DNA of 64,000 nt from Novakomyces olei (Eukaryota > Ascomycota > Novakomycetes > Novakomycetales > Novakomycetaceae), in the NCBI GenBank assembly GCA_016906335.1, contig JADEYG010000002.1, positions 248,001 to 312,000 on the forward strand, given 5' to 3'. The number at the start of each line of letters is the position of its first letter. Position 1 is the first letter of the stretch. The notes beneath the pieces were generated by a model, which worked only from the letters and a program-made list of their open reading frames with translations, ran no database searches and was not told the origin of the DNA. Both the position numbers and the translations under genes were made by a program. This document shows, in pieces, positions 43,449-53,423 of this stretch.

Positions 43449-44426
43449 AACAAAATTAGACTGAATAAATTAAAATTAAATTAATTAAAATCAAGTTCTT
43501 AAAAAAACAGGAACTTCTAGTTAAAGAGTTGCAGGATTTCTTGCGGTAGACTGGACTATTTGTCTACCCACTTTGCTTGAATGATATTCAGGTCAAATTT
43601 ATTCCAGAGTACTGCAGTATGTGCAGTTTTTGCCACTATATACGTCGTATCGACAGTAGTTTATAGTAGATAATCCAGAAACCAGACTCTTTGCTTTCCA
43701 GCCTTGCGCAAATATCGAATTACTTACTGCTCTTGATAGGTTATATAATAAATTAATTTGTGGTTTGAGACCGGCCGTTGCTCCATATTAATTAGTCTGG
43801 CAATAATATATCACAACAGTTGTGTAGCAAGAGCAATGCTTTCTTACAAATAAAACCACGAGACGGAATAAAATGATCGTTAGTATGAACAATCACAATT
43901 GGCTCTATACACAGCTGCTATACCCTTCGAATCCCAAAGAATTCCGAGTACTCCTTATTTTTCGTGTACTTTTGTGTATTGTCGAGGTTTACGATGGCGC
44001 GAGCTAATGCTTAGTCAGACTCGATTCTCTTAATATTCTTACCCGTTATTATCGGCCAAACTCCACATTTCAAATTAGTCTACTGCAAGATTACGTTATC
44101 TGCGCTGCTGACTCAGATTCACCAATAGAAAGTAGGATTATACCAGAAAGATTACCAATCTTTATATTCTTATACATGATTACTAGATTATTATTATTAA
44201 ATGGATCAGCATAGTCCAGAGTCATCCATCCATCGATGGGTGCCGGTGCGGTATAAAAGGACGCAGAGCCGCCAGTCTGGACATTCTATCAAAAAAGATT
44301 AATCAAAAAAGATTAATCCACAAAAAAAGAGCGCTACACATACTAAATCATCTTCAGCAGCAAACGTTTGAGAGCAAAAACCAGCAACTACTGTCCGCAC
44401 AACACTCTACTACTCACAAAAGCCAA
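43449..44426. other. ~1 kb upstream region of pirin
   Basis: No protein gene supported; a 44-codon plus-strand ORF at 43874 has no features. Near pirin are a TGACTCA AP-1/Gcn4-type site (44109-44115), a TATAAAA box (44252-44258) and a tandem 14-bp ATCAAAAAAGATTA repeat (44288-44318) in the likely leader. Confidence 0.55.
44252..44258 (+). promoter_or_regulatory. TATA box of pirin gene
   Basis: TATAAAAGG in a locally GC-rich setting 175 bp before the pirin ATG, consistent with a leader of about 140 nt. Confidence 0.6.
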
Positions 44427-45305
44427 ATGACAATGGCAGTGCGCAGTGTCAGCAAAGTAATCGCCGCTATCGAGCAGGCAGAAGGAGCCGGTGCACGGGT
44501 ACGCAGATCAATTGGTACGCCAGCGCTGAGAAACTTTTCTCCCTTTTTAATGTTGGACCACTTTTACGTGGCAGACGGAGCCGGGTTCACTCCCCACGCT
44601 CACCGAGGCTTTTCCACGTGTACGTATATGCTGGACGGCCAAATGCAGCACGAGGACTTTGCCGGCCATGCGGGTACAATCGGCCCGGGCGATCTGCAGT
44701 GGATGTTTGCCGGTAGAGGAATACTGCACGCTGAAATTCCAAAGCCGAGGAACGATGGTCAGCCGACACGCGGCCTTCAGCTATGGATTGACGCTCCACG
44801 AGAGCTCAAGATGGACGCGCCAACGTACCAGGAACTCGAAAAGTCGCAGGTGCCAACTTCAAAGCCGGCGGACGGTGTTGAAATTAAGGTTATCAGTGGA
44901 GAATCCTTTGGCGTAAAGAGTCCAGTGAGGACACTGGTGCCTGTATGGTACATGGACTTTACACTGCAACCGGGTGCGGCGGTACGGCACCCGATCCCCG
45001 AGCTGTGGAACTCTTTTATCTATATCTTTGAGGGCTCATTACGCGTCTCTGGCCGAGACGTAGAGCAGTACAACACTATCGTCCTCTCGCGACAGGGCGA
45101 TGGCGTCGCTCTTGAAAATACTGGCAGTACTCCAGCCCGGTTTGTGCTCGTTAGCGGGCAGCCGCTCGATGGGCAGCCCGTCGTGCAGTACGGGCCGTTT
45201 GTTATGACTACGCGAGACGAAATTATGAAGGCGTTTGAGGATTACTCGAGGGGCGAAAATGGGTTTGAGGGTGCTCATGATTGGAAATGTAAAATATCGC
45301 TCTAG
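44427..45305 (+). CDS. Pirin-family cupin protein
   Basis: Nuclear/cytosolic iron-binding bicupin; some members are quercetinases and human pirin is an NF-kB cofactor. Single exon, 292 residues. The metal-site block reads FTPHAHRGFSTCTYMLDGQM, then HEDFAGHAGTIGPGDLQWMF and AGRGILHAE, giving the three His and one Glu ligands. WIDAPRELKMDAPTYQEL and the C-terminal cupin (IPELWNSFIYIFEGSLRVSG) are intact. The start MTMAVRSVSKVI has a second Met two codons in. A clear TATA box and an AP-1-type TGACTCA upstream suggest stress-inducible expression, which is inference. Confidence 0.94.
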   Translation: MTMAVRSVSKVIAAIEQAEGAGARVRRSIGTPALRNFSPFLMLDHFYVADGAGFTPHAHRGFSTCTYMLDGQMQHEDFAGHAGTIGPGDLQWMFAGRGILHAEIPKPRNDGQPTRGLQLWIDAPRELKMDAPTYQELEKSQVPTSKPADGVEIKVISGESFGVKSPVRTLVPVWYMDFTLQPGAAVRHPIPELWNSFIYIFEGSLRVSGRDVEQYNTIVLSRQGDGVALENTGSTPARFVLVSGQPLDGQPVVQYGPFVMTTRDEIMKAFEDYSRGENGFEGAHDWKCKISL

Positions 45306-45793
45306 ACCGCAAGTCTATGACCGCCAGTCTGAACGAAGCGTGATTGCACTTGGTCTAGGGTTGCCTTACCCCTCGATATGGGGTTGTAACTACACAGTCA
45401 GGGAAGGGTTAGTTAGGGTTATTTAACCCTAAATGCACCCTGCACACGGCTATCGCAGTGTTCAAGCCGGTCTGGCTAATGAACCTTTTGGCGTCGGTCT
45501 GCTTGCGCTGTCTAACAGTTTCTGGCAATACCGTATATAGCTCAAGACAGAATTTGAAGTGTAAATAACGCTTAAATGTATAAACTTGTGTGCTTTTCTA
45601 AACTTGTATGCTTTTCACATCAACGGTATCATGAGTCTGGGCAAAAAGAGTAAATAACTAAATAAATAAATAAATAAATAATTAATTAATTAATCAACGA
45701 ATATAAAAGTAAAAACACAAGGGTATCTATTTATCCATCACACGCTCGGCGATAATGCACGAAATAAATAAACTGCAGAGAGCCAATCAATCA
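45306..45793. other. Convergent pirin / basic-protein gap
   Basis: No gene. At 45405-45434 two TTAGGG-type units (AGGGTTAGTTAGGGTTA) face an inverted TTAACCCTAAA. Further on, 45656-45690 is a (TAAA)n/(TTAA)n microsatellite. Confidence 0.55.
45405..45434. repeat. Inverted TTAGGG-type motif pair
   Basis: AGGGTTAGTTAGGGTTA is followed by TTTAACCCTAAAT, so telomere-like units face each other. It lies in the convergent region downstream of pirin. Confidence 0.75.
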
Positions 45794-46384
45794 TCATGGC
45801 CGACGCTGCTGAATGTTACGTTTCAAAAACAAAGCACCCGGCCTCGGTCTCTTTGCTCGTGGCCGTCCACGTTTCTTTACGGCCTTTTGAGCCCACAATT
45901 TTTCCAATTGTATTCTTGCACGCCGTTCGTAAAACGCAGTAGAAGATTTCCGTGGATGAAATGTAAGCAGTTTCGTCCGGACCGTACTGCCGCTCTCCAG
46001 ACTCGTACGCGCCCTGAGCGTTACTATTCTGGAACCGGTTTGTTTACGCGTGCTGCCCCCACGACCACGACGCGACTCGGAGCGCTTGGCGACACGAGAT
46101 CCTTCGGCTGACTGCCGTTTCAAACTTTTCCGGCGGTTCGCATTACGCGACGGCTCAAGCTGGCCAACGCGTAACGCAGTGGGTCGGCGCCGGCCTTTGC
46201 TGGTTGCATGTATAATATCGTCAGCGATTTCCTTCTCATCAGAATCGCGGTACTCTGCACTAAGCGACGACAGGATATTAGCAAAGCGCGCTAGCAGCTT
46301 CGTATCTGCACCCAATTGCCCAGTGAGAGCATAATACGCACGGTTAAAATCACGCTGAACCGTGTCGGTCATCCAACCATCCAT
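45794..46384 (-). CDS. Uncharacterised basic protein
   Basis: Not recognised. Read from the ATG at 46384 it has 196 residues (MDGWMTDTVQRDFNRAYYAL); a start at Met5 (46372) is equally likely. Residues ~5-60 are a mixed helical segment, TGQLGADTKLLARFANILSS followed by LSAEYRDSDEKEIADDII. The rest is strongly basic and low in complexity (SKGRRRPTALRVGQ, SRVAKRSESRRGRGG, KKRGRPRAKRPRPG), including a GRPRAKRPRP stretch that recalls an AT-hook. This suggests a nuclear, chromatin- or rRNA-associated protein. It is divergent from VPS68, with a tandem of ACCCTAACCCT-bearing repeats in the shared promoter. Confidence 0.6.
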   Translation of the reverse strand: MDGWMTDTVQRDFNRAYYALTGQLGADTKLLARFANILSSLSAEYRDSDEKEIADDIIHATSKGRRRPTALRVGQLEPSRNANRRKSLKRQSAEGSRVAKRSESRRGRGGSTRKQTGSRIVTLRARTSLESGSTVRTKLLTFHPRKSSTAFYERRARIQLEKLWAQKAVKKRGRPRAKRPRPGALFLKRNIQQRRP

Positions 46385-46719
46385 CCATGTGAGACTAAGA
46401 TAGTTTAAGGGACGATTATCTAATTGTCTCAACGATCGCGCGTTGTTTGCCGTCGCAATTGCGTCGGGTTTGTAGTGTTAAAGGTTAGACTGCAATTAGA
46501 GTATATTAACCCTAACCCTGTGTATTGGAAATACATTACCCTAACCCTGTAATTGGAAATATATTACCCTAACATACATATTTATGTATATACGGATCAC
46601 CAGTACTACTGTTCTGTCTCCGCTTTCAGTCATAAAGCAGCTCTCGTAATAATATACTGCAATTATCAGGTGTAGTATTGGTGTCACTATCAACGGCATC
46701 ATAACCGGAGCGCGGCACT
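46385..46719. other. Divergent promoter between basic protein and VPS68
   Basis: Contains the telomere-like tandem at 46505-46575. No gene otherwise. Confidence 0.6.
46505..46575 (+). repeat. Tandem ~30-bp repeat carrying ACCCTAACCCT
   Basis: Two copies of a unit reading ACCCTAACCCTG, a short GT/A spacer, then ATTGGAAATA(C/T)ATT, plus a third partial ACCCTAACAT. Each unit begins with two telomere-type CCCTAA repeats. Confidence 0.85.
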
Positions 46720-47514
46720 ATGTCCGAGTGGCCTAGCGGCGGTGGCCGCTTGTTCAAGTTTCAGCTGCCAACGCATATATTTGGCAGTGGTATAAAGACG
46801 TGGGGCGTTTATGTCTCTGGCGGACTGGTAAGCGTACCGCTCTGCCGTTGCTAACCTGAGAGTTTGCCATAGGTTTCTGGGTTTTCATGGACGTTGCCTT
46901 GTTCTCTCGAGTCGCCTATGGCGGAGAGGCGCACATGACTTTTGTCGACTGGATTCCGGGCATCTGCTCATTGCTCGGGACTATAGTGTAAGCCTTGATT
47001 TCGTCATTAAAGGTTAATGAGCGGCTGTCTTGGCAGAGCCAGCCTGTCGATAACTGTACTAGAGCCCTGCTGACTCGTTTTAGGGTTAACTCTATTGATA
47101 AAGGCCGTCTAACGGCCGATGCATTCTCTTTTTCGTCGCCCAGTGTCGCTTACAAGGCGCGTTTTGTGCTCTTTCTCGGGTTCGCTCTACTAGCCGGCGG
47201 ACTTGCGGGGGCCTTTGTAAGCTTTGGGGCTCATTTGTGGGTATTGTCTAACTCCGCAGACGGTCATGGTCATAAAGTATATCGTCCACGGGTACCCCTT
47301 ACAGACACAGTACTTTGGTATTGCGAACGTTGTTTCAAACGTGCTTATTATGCTCAGGTATGTTGAGGTGGTTTCAGTGGGCAATTTTAACGTGTTTAAT
47401 AGCGCTACGGTGTTGTGGGTCACGAGCAGCGTCGGCGATGATTACCAGTACAATCTCTCCTTGTAATTAATGATTTTACACAGATGCTGTTTGGCGACTT
47501 GCAGTACACAGTGA
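46720..47514 (+). CDS. VPS68: Vps68 / TMEM50-family membrane protein
   Basis: Four-helix membrane protein of the Vps68/TMEM50 (UPF0220) family; in yeast it works with Vps55 at the endosome for vacuolar sorting. Five exons, 46720-46827, 46863-46987, 47084-47216, 47260-47357 and 47484-47514, give 164 residues. Hydrophobic helices are WGVYVSGGLFAIGFWVFMDV, FVDWIPGICSLLGTIVVNSI, RFVLFLGFALLAGGLAGAF and YFGIANVVSNVLIMLR. VNSIDK and DWIPGICS are family hallmarks. Intron 1 is only 35 nt, using GCTAAC then CTGAGAG. The last exon encodes just nine residues (CCLATCSTQ) and replaces the usual C-terminal tail, so it is the least certain piece. Confidence 0.88.
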
Positions 47515-48047
47515 ATGCTTTGAGTCTGCCAGGGAGAATCATCGTAAAACTTTACAATAATAATAATAATATACCAAGCTTTATTATCGTCAAGGATCCG
47601 GGTTTAGTATTACTGTGTATGCTGTATATTTACCACCTACTCGCGGACTGAGCTGCTCAAGTTGCAGTGGTCGACTCGATATCCGTTGGCAAAAATACCT
47701 CAATCTGCCAGTCACATGTGCATCATAGAACCACAAAAGTCTAGGCCTCTACTTGTAGCTATTCGTTTGCCATTACGCCATTTATTGCACAATTTGCACT
47801 CCGAGTCGAAAAATTTTGGTCTTTTATTCGTTTGTTTACAATTCTAGTTAACCTCGCTGTTGCCAGCTATTTCAAAGGCGCACGGCAACCAAAAATAAAA
47901 ATAAAACAAGCCAATATATCAACTTTTTCAAATAATCACAAGTCATCTCAAATCATAAACCTTTATACTACTTTATCCTGGTACGCAGTCGAGTATCTCC
48001 CCTTTCCATTTGTCATTTTCCTGGGTACATGTAAAAGCGTGATCGGC
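47515..48047. other. Convergent VPS68 / ABC transporter gap
   Basis: No gene seen; AT-rich with an AATAAT tract at 47558-47575. Confidence 0.5.
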
Positions 48048-51000
48048 TCATTGCAACCGCACCAGTTCAGCATAATGGCCGTTTGCACGGATCAGTTCTT
48101 CATGGGTCCCTTGCTCGATAACGCGTCCATCTGAGAAAACCATGATCTGGTCAACATTCTGGATACTACTGAGCCGATGGGCCACTTGAACGGAAATCCT
48201 TCGATTACCACTCGTCCAGTGACTCACCAACGACTCCTCAATCTGCTTTTCTGTGTGTACATCCAGGGCAGCGGTAGCCTCGTCCAGCAATAGTATCTGG
48301 GCATCGCGGTAAAAAGCTCGTGCTATAGCCAGCCGCTGCTTTTGACCACCACTCAATTGGATATTGTTATTCCCCCCCACCACAGTCCGATAGCCCTGGG
48401 GCAGGCTCTCTACGAAATCGTGAATCCTTGCTTGCTGGCAGCTGGAGACAACTCGTTCTTCGTCCACACAATCAACGCCCAGGGCGACATTGTACAGGAT
48501 AGAGCCCTGGAATAAATGTGATTCCTGTGTGACCAGAGTCATGCGTGAGCGTAGCACAGAGGGCTCAATGCTCCTTATATCTGTACCATTAATCTTTATA
48601 CTGCCCGAGCTCGGCTCATAAAAGCGTTCAAGCAGCGATAAGCATGTCGTCTTGCCACACCCACTCGGCCCAACAAAGGCGTACGATTTTCCAGCCTCCA
48701 ACTGGAAACTTGCTTCGTTGAGTATAAAGTTATCGCGTCCAGCGTAGCGGAAAGCCACATTGGCAAAGGCAATCTTGTTTACGTGCGTAAAAGCCGACAT
48801 TGAAAGGGCCGTTGATGAAGGAAAGAAAGTGCTATTATCACCGCGCTGCTGAATCATGGAGTAAACTTTTCTCGCTGCCGCTCTTGCCTTTGTAAACTCT
48901 GGGGCCATGGAGAACATTTGTCCACTAGACTGGGCAGAGTACATCAGAGCCGGCAGGACAATGAAGAACTGCCGGGGCGAGCACGCCCCGGCACGCATGA
49001 GCCTTGAGCCCCACCAGTAGGCGATCGAGTATACGAGAAAGGGCACAGTGTAGGCAAAAGAGAGCAGAGCATTACTTGTCACGCAAAACCTACGAGTTTC
49101 GGCAGTAGCCTTACTTAGCAGTTTTTCGTGTTTATTTAGAATGTATGGTTGCGCGTTCAAAGACGCAACTGTGCGAATATTGTGGATTGCGTCGGCGGCA
49201 AGAGCCGAACTGTGGGCAAAAGCGCGTTCATGACGGACTTGAAAACGAGACGTTATTTTGAGGCGGAAATAGCCGCTCACTACGATAACGGGTACGGCGG
49301 GAACGAGGACGAGGGTGAGTTGGTAAGCAACGATGCAGGAAAGAATAAAGCCGCCTACAATGCTCACAAAGACAGTGGCCACAGTGCCGAGAAACTGGCC
49401 GGATAACCCGGCCAGTGATCCTGTCTGTGTATTTATATCAGCCGCGACAGCCTGGGACGAGTGCTCTTCCTGATCAAAGTACGCGATTGGTCGGTTCAGG
49501 ATGGCACGCGTGTACTGTGCGCGTACGGAACGCGTCAAGTGCTGAGCCGCGTAGCCAAAACAGGCAGCACTGGCTGCGTGGCCGGCAAAGGCAATACAGG
49601 CAACAAGAGCAAAAAGCTGGGCTAAAAAGGAGGACTGTTTCGTGATTTGATTGGACGGCAATTGGCTGCCTAGCGTAGCCATCAGGCTGCCAAATAAGAC
49701 TGCGTCCATCTGCGTTACAGTGCCGATGACGATTGAGCCCAATAGGCCAACGGAAATGACTCCCGACCACGGAATGGACTCCCGGACGATAAAGACAAGG
49801 TCGGGAGCCATGCCAAACTTGTACCTTCGCCGCCAGGCAAAGAGTGAAAACCAGCTCGTTGATCTCGTGCTATCACTGCCCCACTCAAGAGGCCGCATAG
49901 GCGCAATCATGATTGAATCATGGCCGTGTGCTCGGTAAAGCGTGGCCGATGCACGATGAAGGCTGTCCGCATTGAGTCGGTTGACTACTCTATCATTGTC
50001 GCTGTCGGAATCGGAATCGGAATCGGAATCAGATTCTGATTCCGATTCATATCCGGCAGCAGAAGCAGAAGCCGCTTCTGCTTCTGCTTCGATATCGAAT
50101 CCACCTGCGCCCTGTGGCTCTTGTGCCTTATCGTTGCAATAGTCTTCAATCCCAAAATTTCCAACACCACTTTGCCCGTCTCTGGATCCGCGAAAACACC
50201 ATTTCTGCTGCACTGCACGGGCCTTTTTGTTGCGCTTTGAACGTCCATCTCTTGTCCCTTGATCGGCATCGCTAGGATTCTTATCGTAATCAATGATTGC
50301 CTTTGGATTCCTGAAATCTGTCTTTTCTGTAGCCTCATCTCCACTGATACTGCCTCCATTAGTTTGACCATCCACCTTGATCCGGTTCGACTGCATGTCC
50401 TGCAAATGGTACATGTCAGCATAACGGCCTCCCTTCGCCATTAGCTCGGAATGAGATCCCGACTCCACGAGTCTGCCATTCGCAATTACCAGGATGACAT
50501 CAGCTGCCCTTACCGTAGACAGTCGGTGAGCAATTGCTATTGTTGTTCGGTCGCGCGGTCGCTCACGGACAAGGGTCTCCGCGATCAAATGCTCTGAGGC
50601 TGTATCTACTGCTGATGTAGCTTCGTCGAGCAATAGCAGGTCCGGCTCAGCGACAAGAGCACGGGCGAGGGCTATTCTTTGCCTCTGACCCACACTGAGT
50701 CTAACTCCGCCATTACTGCCCACTGTCGTTTGATAACCCGTGCGAATATTGGCAATAAACCCGTGAGCATGTGCCTGATGAGCTGCTTTAAGCACCCGTG
50801 CCACAGTGTCGGGATTTTCTGGACTGAGAATAGAGGGTATTGCGTCGCTGTCATGGCTACCATTATTTAAATGAATTGTTCTCCTTGGCAATAGGCCGAG
50901 GGCAATATTCTCAAACACCGTTCCGGGGAACAACACGGGTTCCTGTGCCACAAGTGCCGACCGGCTCCGGACAAAATCTGCACTCATACCGTGCAGATCT

Positions 51001-52223
51001 TGGCCATTAATTCGAACTTGGCCGGCCGAGGGTTCATAGAATTTCTGTAGCAAAGCAATCAAAGTAGACTTGCCTGAACCCGACTCGCCCACTACTCCGA
51101 TATACGCACCACGCGGGATGTTTACAGATAAGTCGCGTAAAGCCAAAGTTTGGGATGAGGCGGCCGGGTAGGAGAATGAGACATTTTCAAACTCGATGGG
51201 AGCCAATTTAGTCGGGCAGGACGGCAAAGAAAAAGAAGAGGAGGAGCCCGATAATAAAGGTAAAGTCGGCTCCGTATGACTTCGTTTTATTTCCTTATCT
51301 AATTCAGCTGCGTGAGTAGCAGCGACGGAAAAAACCTGAAAAAAGGGTGCAAAAAGGCCAATGATCAAAGTACTATCAATCACGAGAGAAAGAACGACAT
51401 AGGTGCTACCGGCTCCACTGCCTACAGCATTGCTGGCCACCAGCCTTCCACCTTGCCAGAAAGCAAGAGCAGTGGCCAAGTAAATTACACAGTAAACACT
51501 GGCACTGATAAAGGCACCGGCCATATTCAACAGGATATTTGCTTGGACCAGTTCGGTAGCAATTGAACTACAATGCCGGACAAGGAACCCGATAGCATTA
51601 AAAGCATGAGCAATACGAATATTGCGAATGATCTGTTCCACTGACTGAGCCAATTGCTGTTGCAATGCTTTGGTTCGCTCACTGTACCGTCCGGAAAACT
51701 TGCTGCCTAGTGCAAATATTGTACAAAACACAGGGAGTATGGGTAAGAGTGTTATAGTTAATTGGGCATTTGCAGTATAGCCAACTGCAAAAGAGCACAA
51801 GAGATATGAGACCGATTGCAACAGTATCCCGACTTTCTCACTCGACGCAGTTTGGATCATGTTTATAGTAGTGGATAAATGATCCGCTACTTCAGGTCCA
51901 CGATGCTCTACTTGAGCAACCGGCTGCCCTAGCAGACTGGAAATGTAGCGGTAACGCAGCTGCCGAGCAATTCCGTGGCCAATTAATCCCCACAGAGTTA
52001 AATAAAGCCAACTGAGTACAAAGTAGATCGTTGCACAAATTATGAGACGCTCCACCCGTGCAAAAGTCTTATCACCACCGAAATCATCGATGATTTCTCC
52101 GTAATAAATAGCCATCATTGGCAGTGGCAGACCTGCGGCAATCGCCGCCGCCGAAGCTACTGCCACATGGGTTCGCGAGGCATACTCGTAGAGGCCAATA
52201 TACGTTTTGAATTTTTTGTTCAT
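48048..52223 (-). CDS. Full-length ABCB (MDR/Ste6-type) transporter
   Basis: ATP-driven exporter with TMD-NBD-TMD-NBD order, single exon. I start at the ATG 52223 (MNKKFKTYIGLYEYASRTHV), giving 1,391 residues; an upstream in-frame extension has only a TTG. NBD1: Walker A GESGSGKST (~380), signature LSVGQRQR (~509), Walker B LLLLDEATSAVD (~531), H-loop IAIAHRLST. NBD2: GPSGCGKTT (~1187), LSGGQKQR (~1292), ILLLDEATAALD (~1312). NBD1 has Val for the usual Gly in LSGGQ, a variant also known from ABCC proteins. The linker is long and acidic, with a (SD)n run encoded by a TCGGAA hexamer repeat. Substrate could be peptide pheromone, lipid or drug; nothing nearby decides. Confidence 0.94.
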   Translation of the reverse strand: MNKKFKTYIGLYEYASRTHVAVASAAAIAAGLPLPMMAIYYGEIIDDFGGDKTFARVERLIICATIYFVLSWLYLTLWGLIGHGIARQLRYRYISSLLGQPVAQVEHRGPEVADHLSTTINMIQTASSEKVGILLQSVSYLLCSFAVGYTANAQLTITLLPILPVFCTIFALGSKFSGRYSERTKALQQQLAQSVEQIIRNIRIAHAFNAIGFLVRHCSSIATELVQANILLNMAGAFISASVYCVIYLATALAFWQGGRLVASNAVGSGAGSTYVVLSLVIDSTLIIGLFAPFFQVFSVAATHAAELDKEIKRSHTEPTLPLLSGSSSSFSLPSCPTKLAPIEFENVSFSYPAASSQTLALRDLSVNIPRGAYIGVVGESGSGKSTLIALLQKFYEPSAGQVRINGQDLHGMSADFVRSRSALVAQEPVLFPGTVFENIALGLLPRRTIHLNNGSHDSDAIPSILSPENPDTVARVLKAAHQAHAHGFIANIRTGYQTTVGSNGGVRLSVGQRQRIALARALVAEPDLLLLDEATSAVDTASEHLIAETLVRERPRDRTTIAIAHRLSTVRAADVILVIANGRLVESGSHSELMAKGGRYADMYHLQDMQSNRIKVDGQTNGGSISGDEATEKTDFRNPKAIIDYDKNPSDADQGTRDGRSKRNKKARAVQQKWCFRGSRDGQSGVGNFGIEDYCNDKAQEPQGAGGFDIEAEAEAASASAAGYESESESDSDSDSDSDSDNDRVVNRLNADSLHRASATLYRAHGHDSIMIAPMRPLEWGSDSTRSTSWFSLFAWRRRYKFGMAPDLVFIVRESIPWSGVISVGLLGSIVIGTVTQMDAVLFGSLMATLGSQLPSNQITKQSSFLAQLFALVACIAFAGHAASAACFGYAAQHLTRSVRAQYTRAILNRPIAYFDQEEHSSQAVAADINTQTGSLAGLSGQFLGTVATVFVSIVGGFILSCIVAYQLTLVLVPAVPVIVVSGYFRLKITSRFQVRHERAFAHSSALAADAIHNIRTVASLNAQPYILNKHEKLLSKATAETRRFCVTSNALLSFAYTVPFLVYSIAYWWGSRLMRAGACSPRQFFIVLPALMYSAQSSGQMFSMAPEFTKARAAARKVYSMIQQRGDNSTFFPSSTALSMSAFTHVNKIAFANVAFRYAGRDNFILNEASFQLEAGKSYAFVGPSGCGKTTCLSLLERFYEPSSGSIKINGTDIRSIEPSVLRSRMTLVTQESHLFQGSILYNVALGVDCVDEERVVSSCQQARIHDFVESLPQGYRTVVGGNNNIQLSGGQKQRLAIARAFYRDAQILLLDEATAALDVHTEKQIEESLVSHWTSGNRRISVQVAHRLSSIQNVDQIMVFSDGRVIEQGTHEELIRANGHYAELVRLQ
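50005..50042 (+). repeat. Hexamer repeat encoding (Ser-Asp)n in ABC linker
   Basis: Tandem TCGGAA/TCAGATTC-type units on the plus strand encode alternating Ser and Asp/Glu on the minus strand, within the inter-domain linker of the ABC transporter. Confidence 0.85.
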
Positions 52224-53423
52224 TGGCTCAATTAAGGCACAATTTGGCTCGAGGTTTGATCTTAAGAGTCCAATAATGTTTGGAAGATATTGCAACAATA
52301 TCCGTTAAACAAATCTTAGAGAGCCTGATTCATATACTCGGGGCAAGAGAGCTAAACGACGATAATCAGGAGTTAGCTATTGGTGCCTGGTCTGATGCGG
52401 TTAGCAAAACATGAGAATTTGAGAGATCATTTCAAAGAGAGTTGCCTTCTTGCTGGAAGGATAAAAAGGAAAGGCCAAATGAACAGCCATGTGAAGTTGC
52501 GCGTATAATTGCTCAGCTCTATCAAAATTCATACGCGAGAAATTGTAGGGGAAGTTTGTCAGTGCTTACCAATTTGTCCCCTCAGGTTTTTCGCTCCCTC
52601 AATTTTTCAGGTTCGTCTTGGCACAATATTGCTGCAAAATTGTACGTCTTGCCAAACCGACAGTTTCCAAATGGCGCCGTCTTTCATCAAAAGCCAATTT
52701 AGAGTCTCTTGCCGCGTTCAAGCGTCCATGATGAAAAATTTATACCTGTTTTGCGGCTCAGTCAGTAACGCCCCCCAGCAATTCGAATAAAATAATATAT
52801 AATATGTGTGCATGTGTCATTTTGTGCTACGGTAATACAATGGTGTGTCTCCGGCCGAAAATTCAAGGATCAGATAAAATTTTCCGTCATTGCCGACCAA
52901 TCATTGACCGATTTTGACGCGGGGTTATAATTATCTGATGGCACGTAGTACAGAATGAACAAGACGTAATCCTTCCTACCGTATTAGGCTATAATCTGCA
53001 CGAAATATTTTCATTTTCATTTTTCCATTAAGCACTAACGTTCCTGTACACTAAGATTACTTGGGGTTTAGACCCGTTTGTCAAGTCTGCTGGAAGGTTA
53101 CTTTACATGTAGCTGCTTCTCTGCTTCCACTGTAATTCTCGCCGGGCCCTTACTAACCTAATTATTTGCAGTTTGCCAAGTGAAATTAATTAAAACTTTG
53201 TAAAATAAAGCAATAATCTAGACAACTTGCCCGATTGACCAGCTCTACCAAACCCGTTGCTTAAACGCAAAAACTTGTCCTGCGTAGCACGCTTTCCATT
53301 GTATGTACTAATTGATTTGCTTCTAAACTTACACTAAAAACTTGCTAGCTTTGTATCAAGTGAGACCCTACAGCATTCAGTCAAATGGCGATGGTTTCAC
53401 ATATTAAATAAGCATGCAACTCT
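52224..53423. other. 1.2 kb gap upstream of the ABC transporter
   Basis: Two overlapping plus-strand ORFs (52442-52702 and 52509-52790) have no known motif, and neither looks coding. The rest is AT-rich promoter-like sequence; no RNA gene recognised. Confidence 0.45.

Noticed and set aside
46717-46760. Sequence resembling the 5' half of a Ser/Leu tRNA (GTCCGAGTGGCCTAGCGG)
   Set aside because: It is the first exon of VPS68, coding MSEWPSGGG, and no T-arm follows.
52442-52790. Two overlapping ORFs upstream of the ABC transporter
   Set aside because: No recognisable motif, no consistent splice structure, and composition typical of intergenic DNA.
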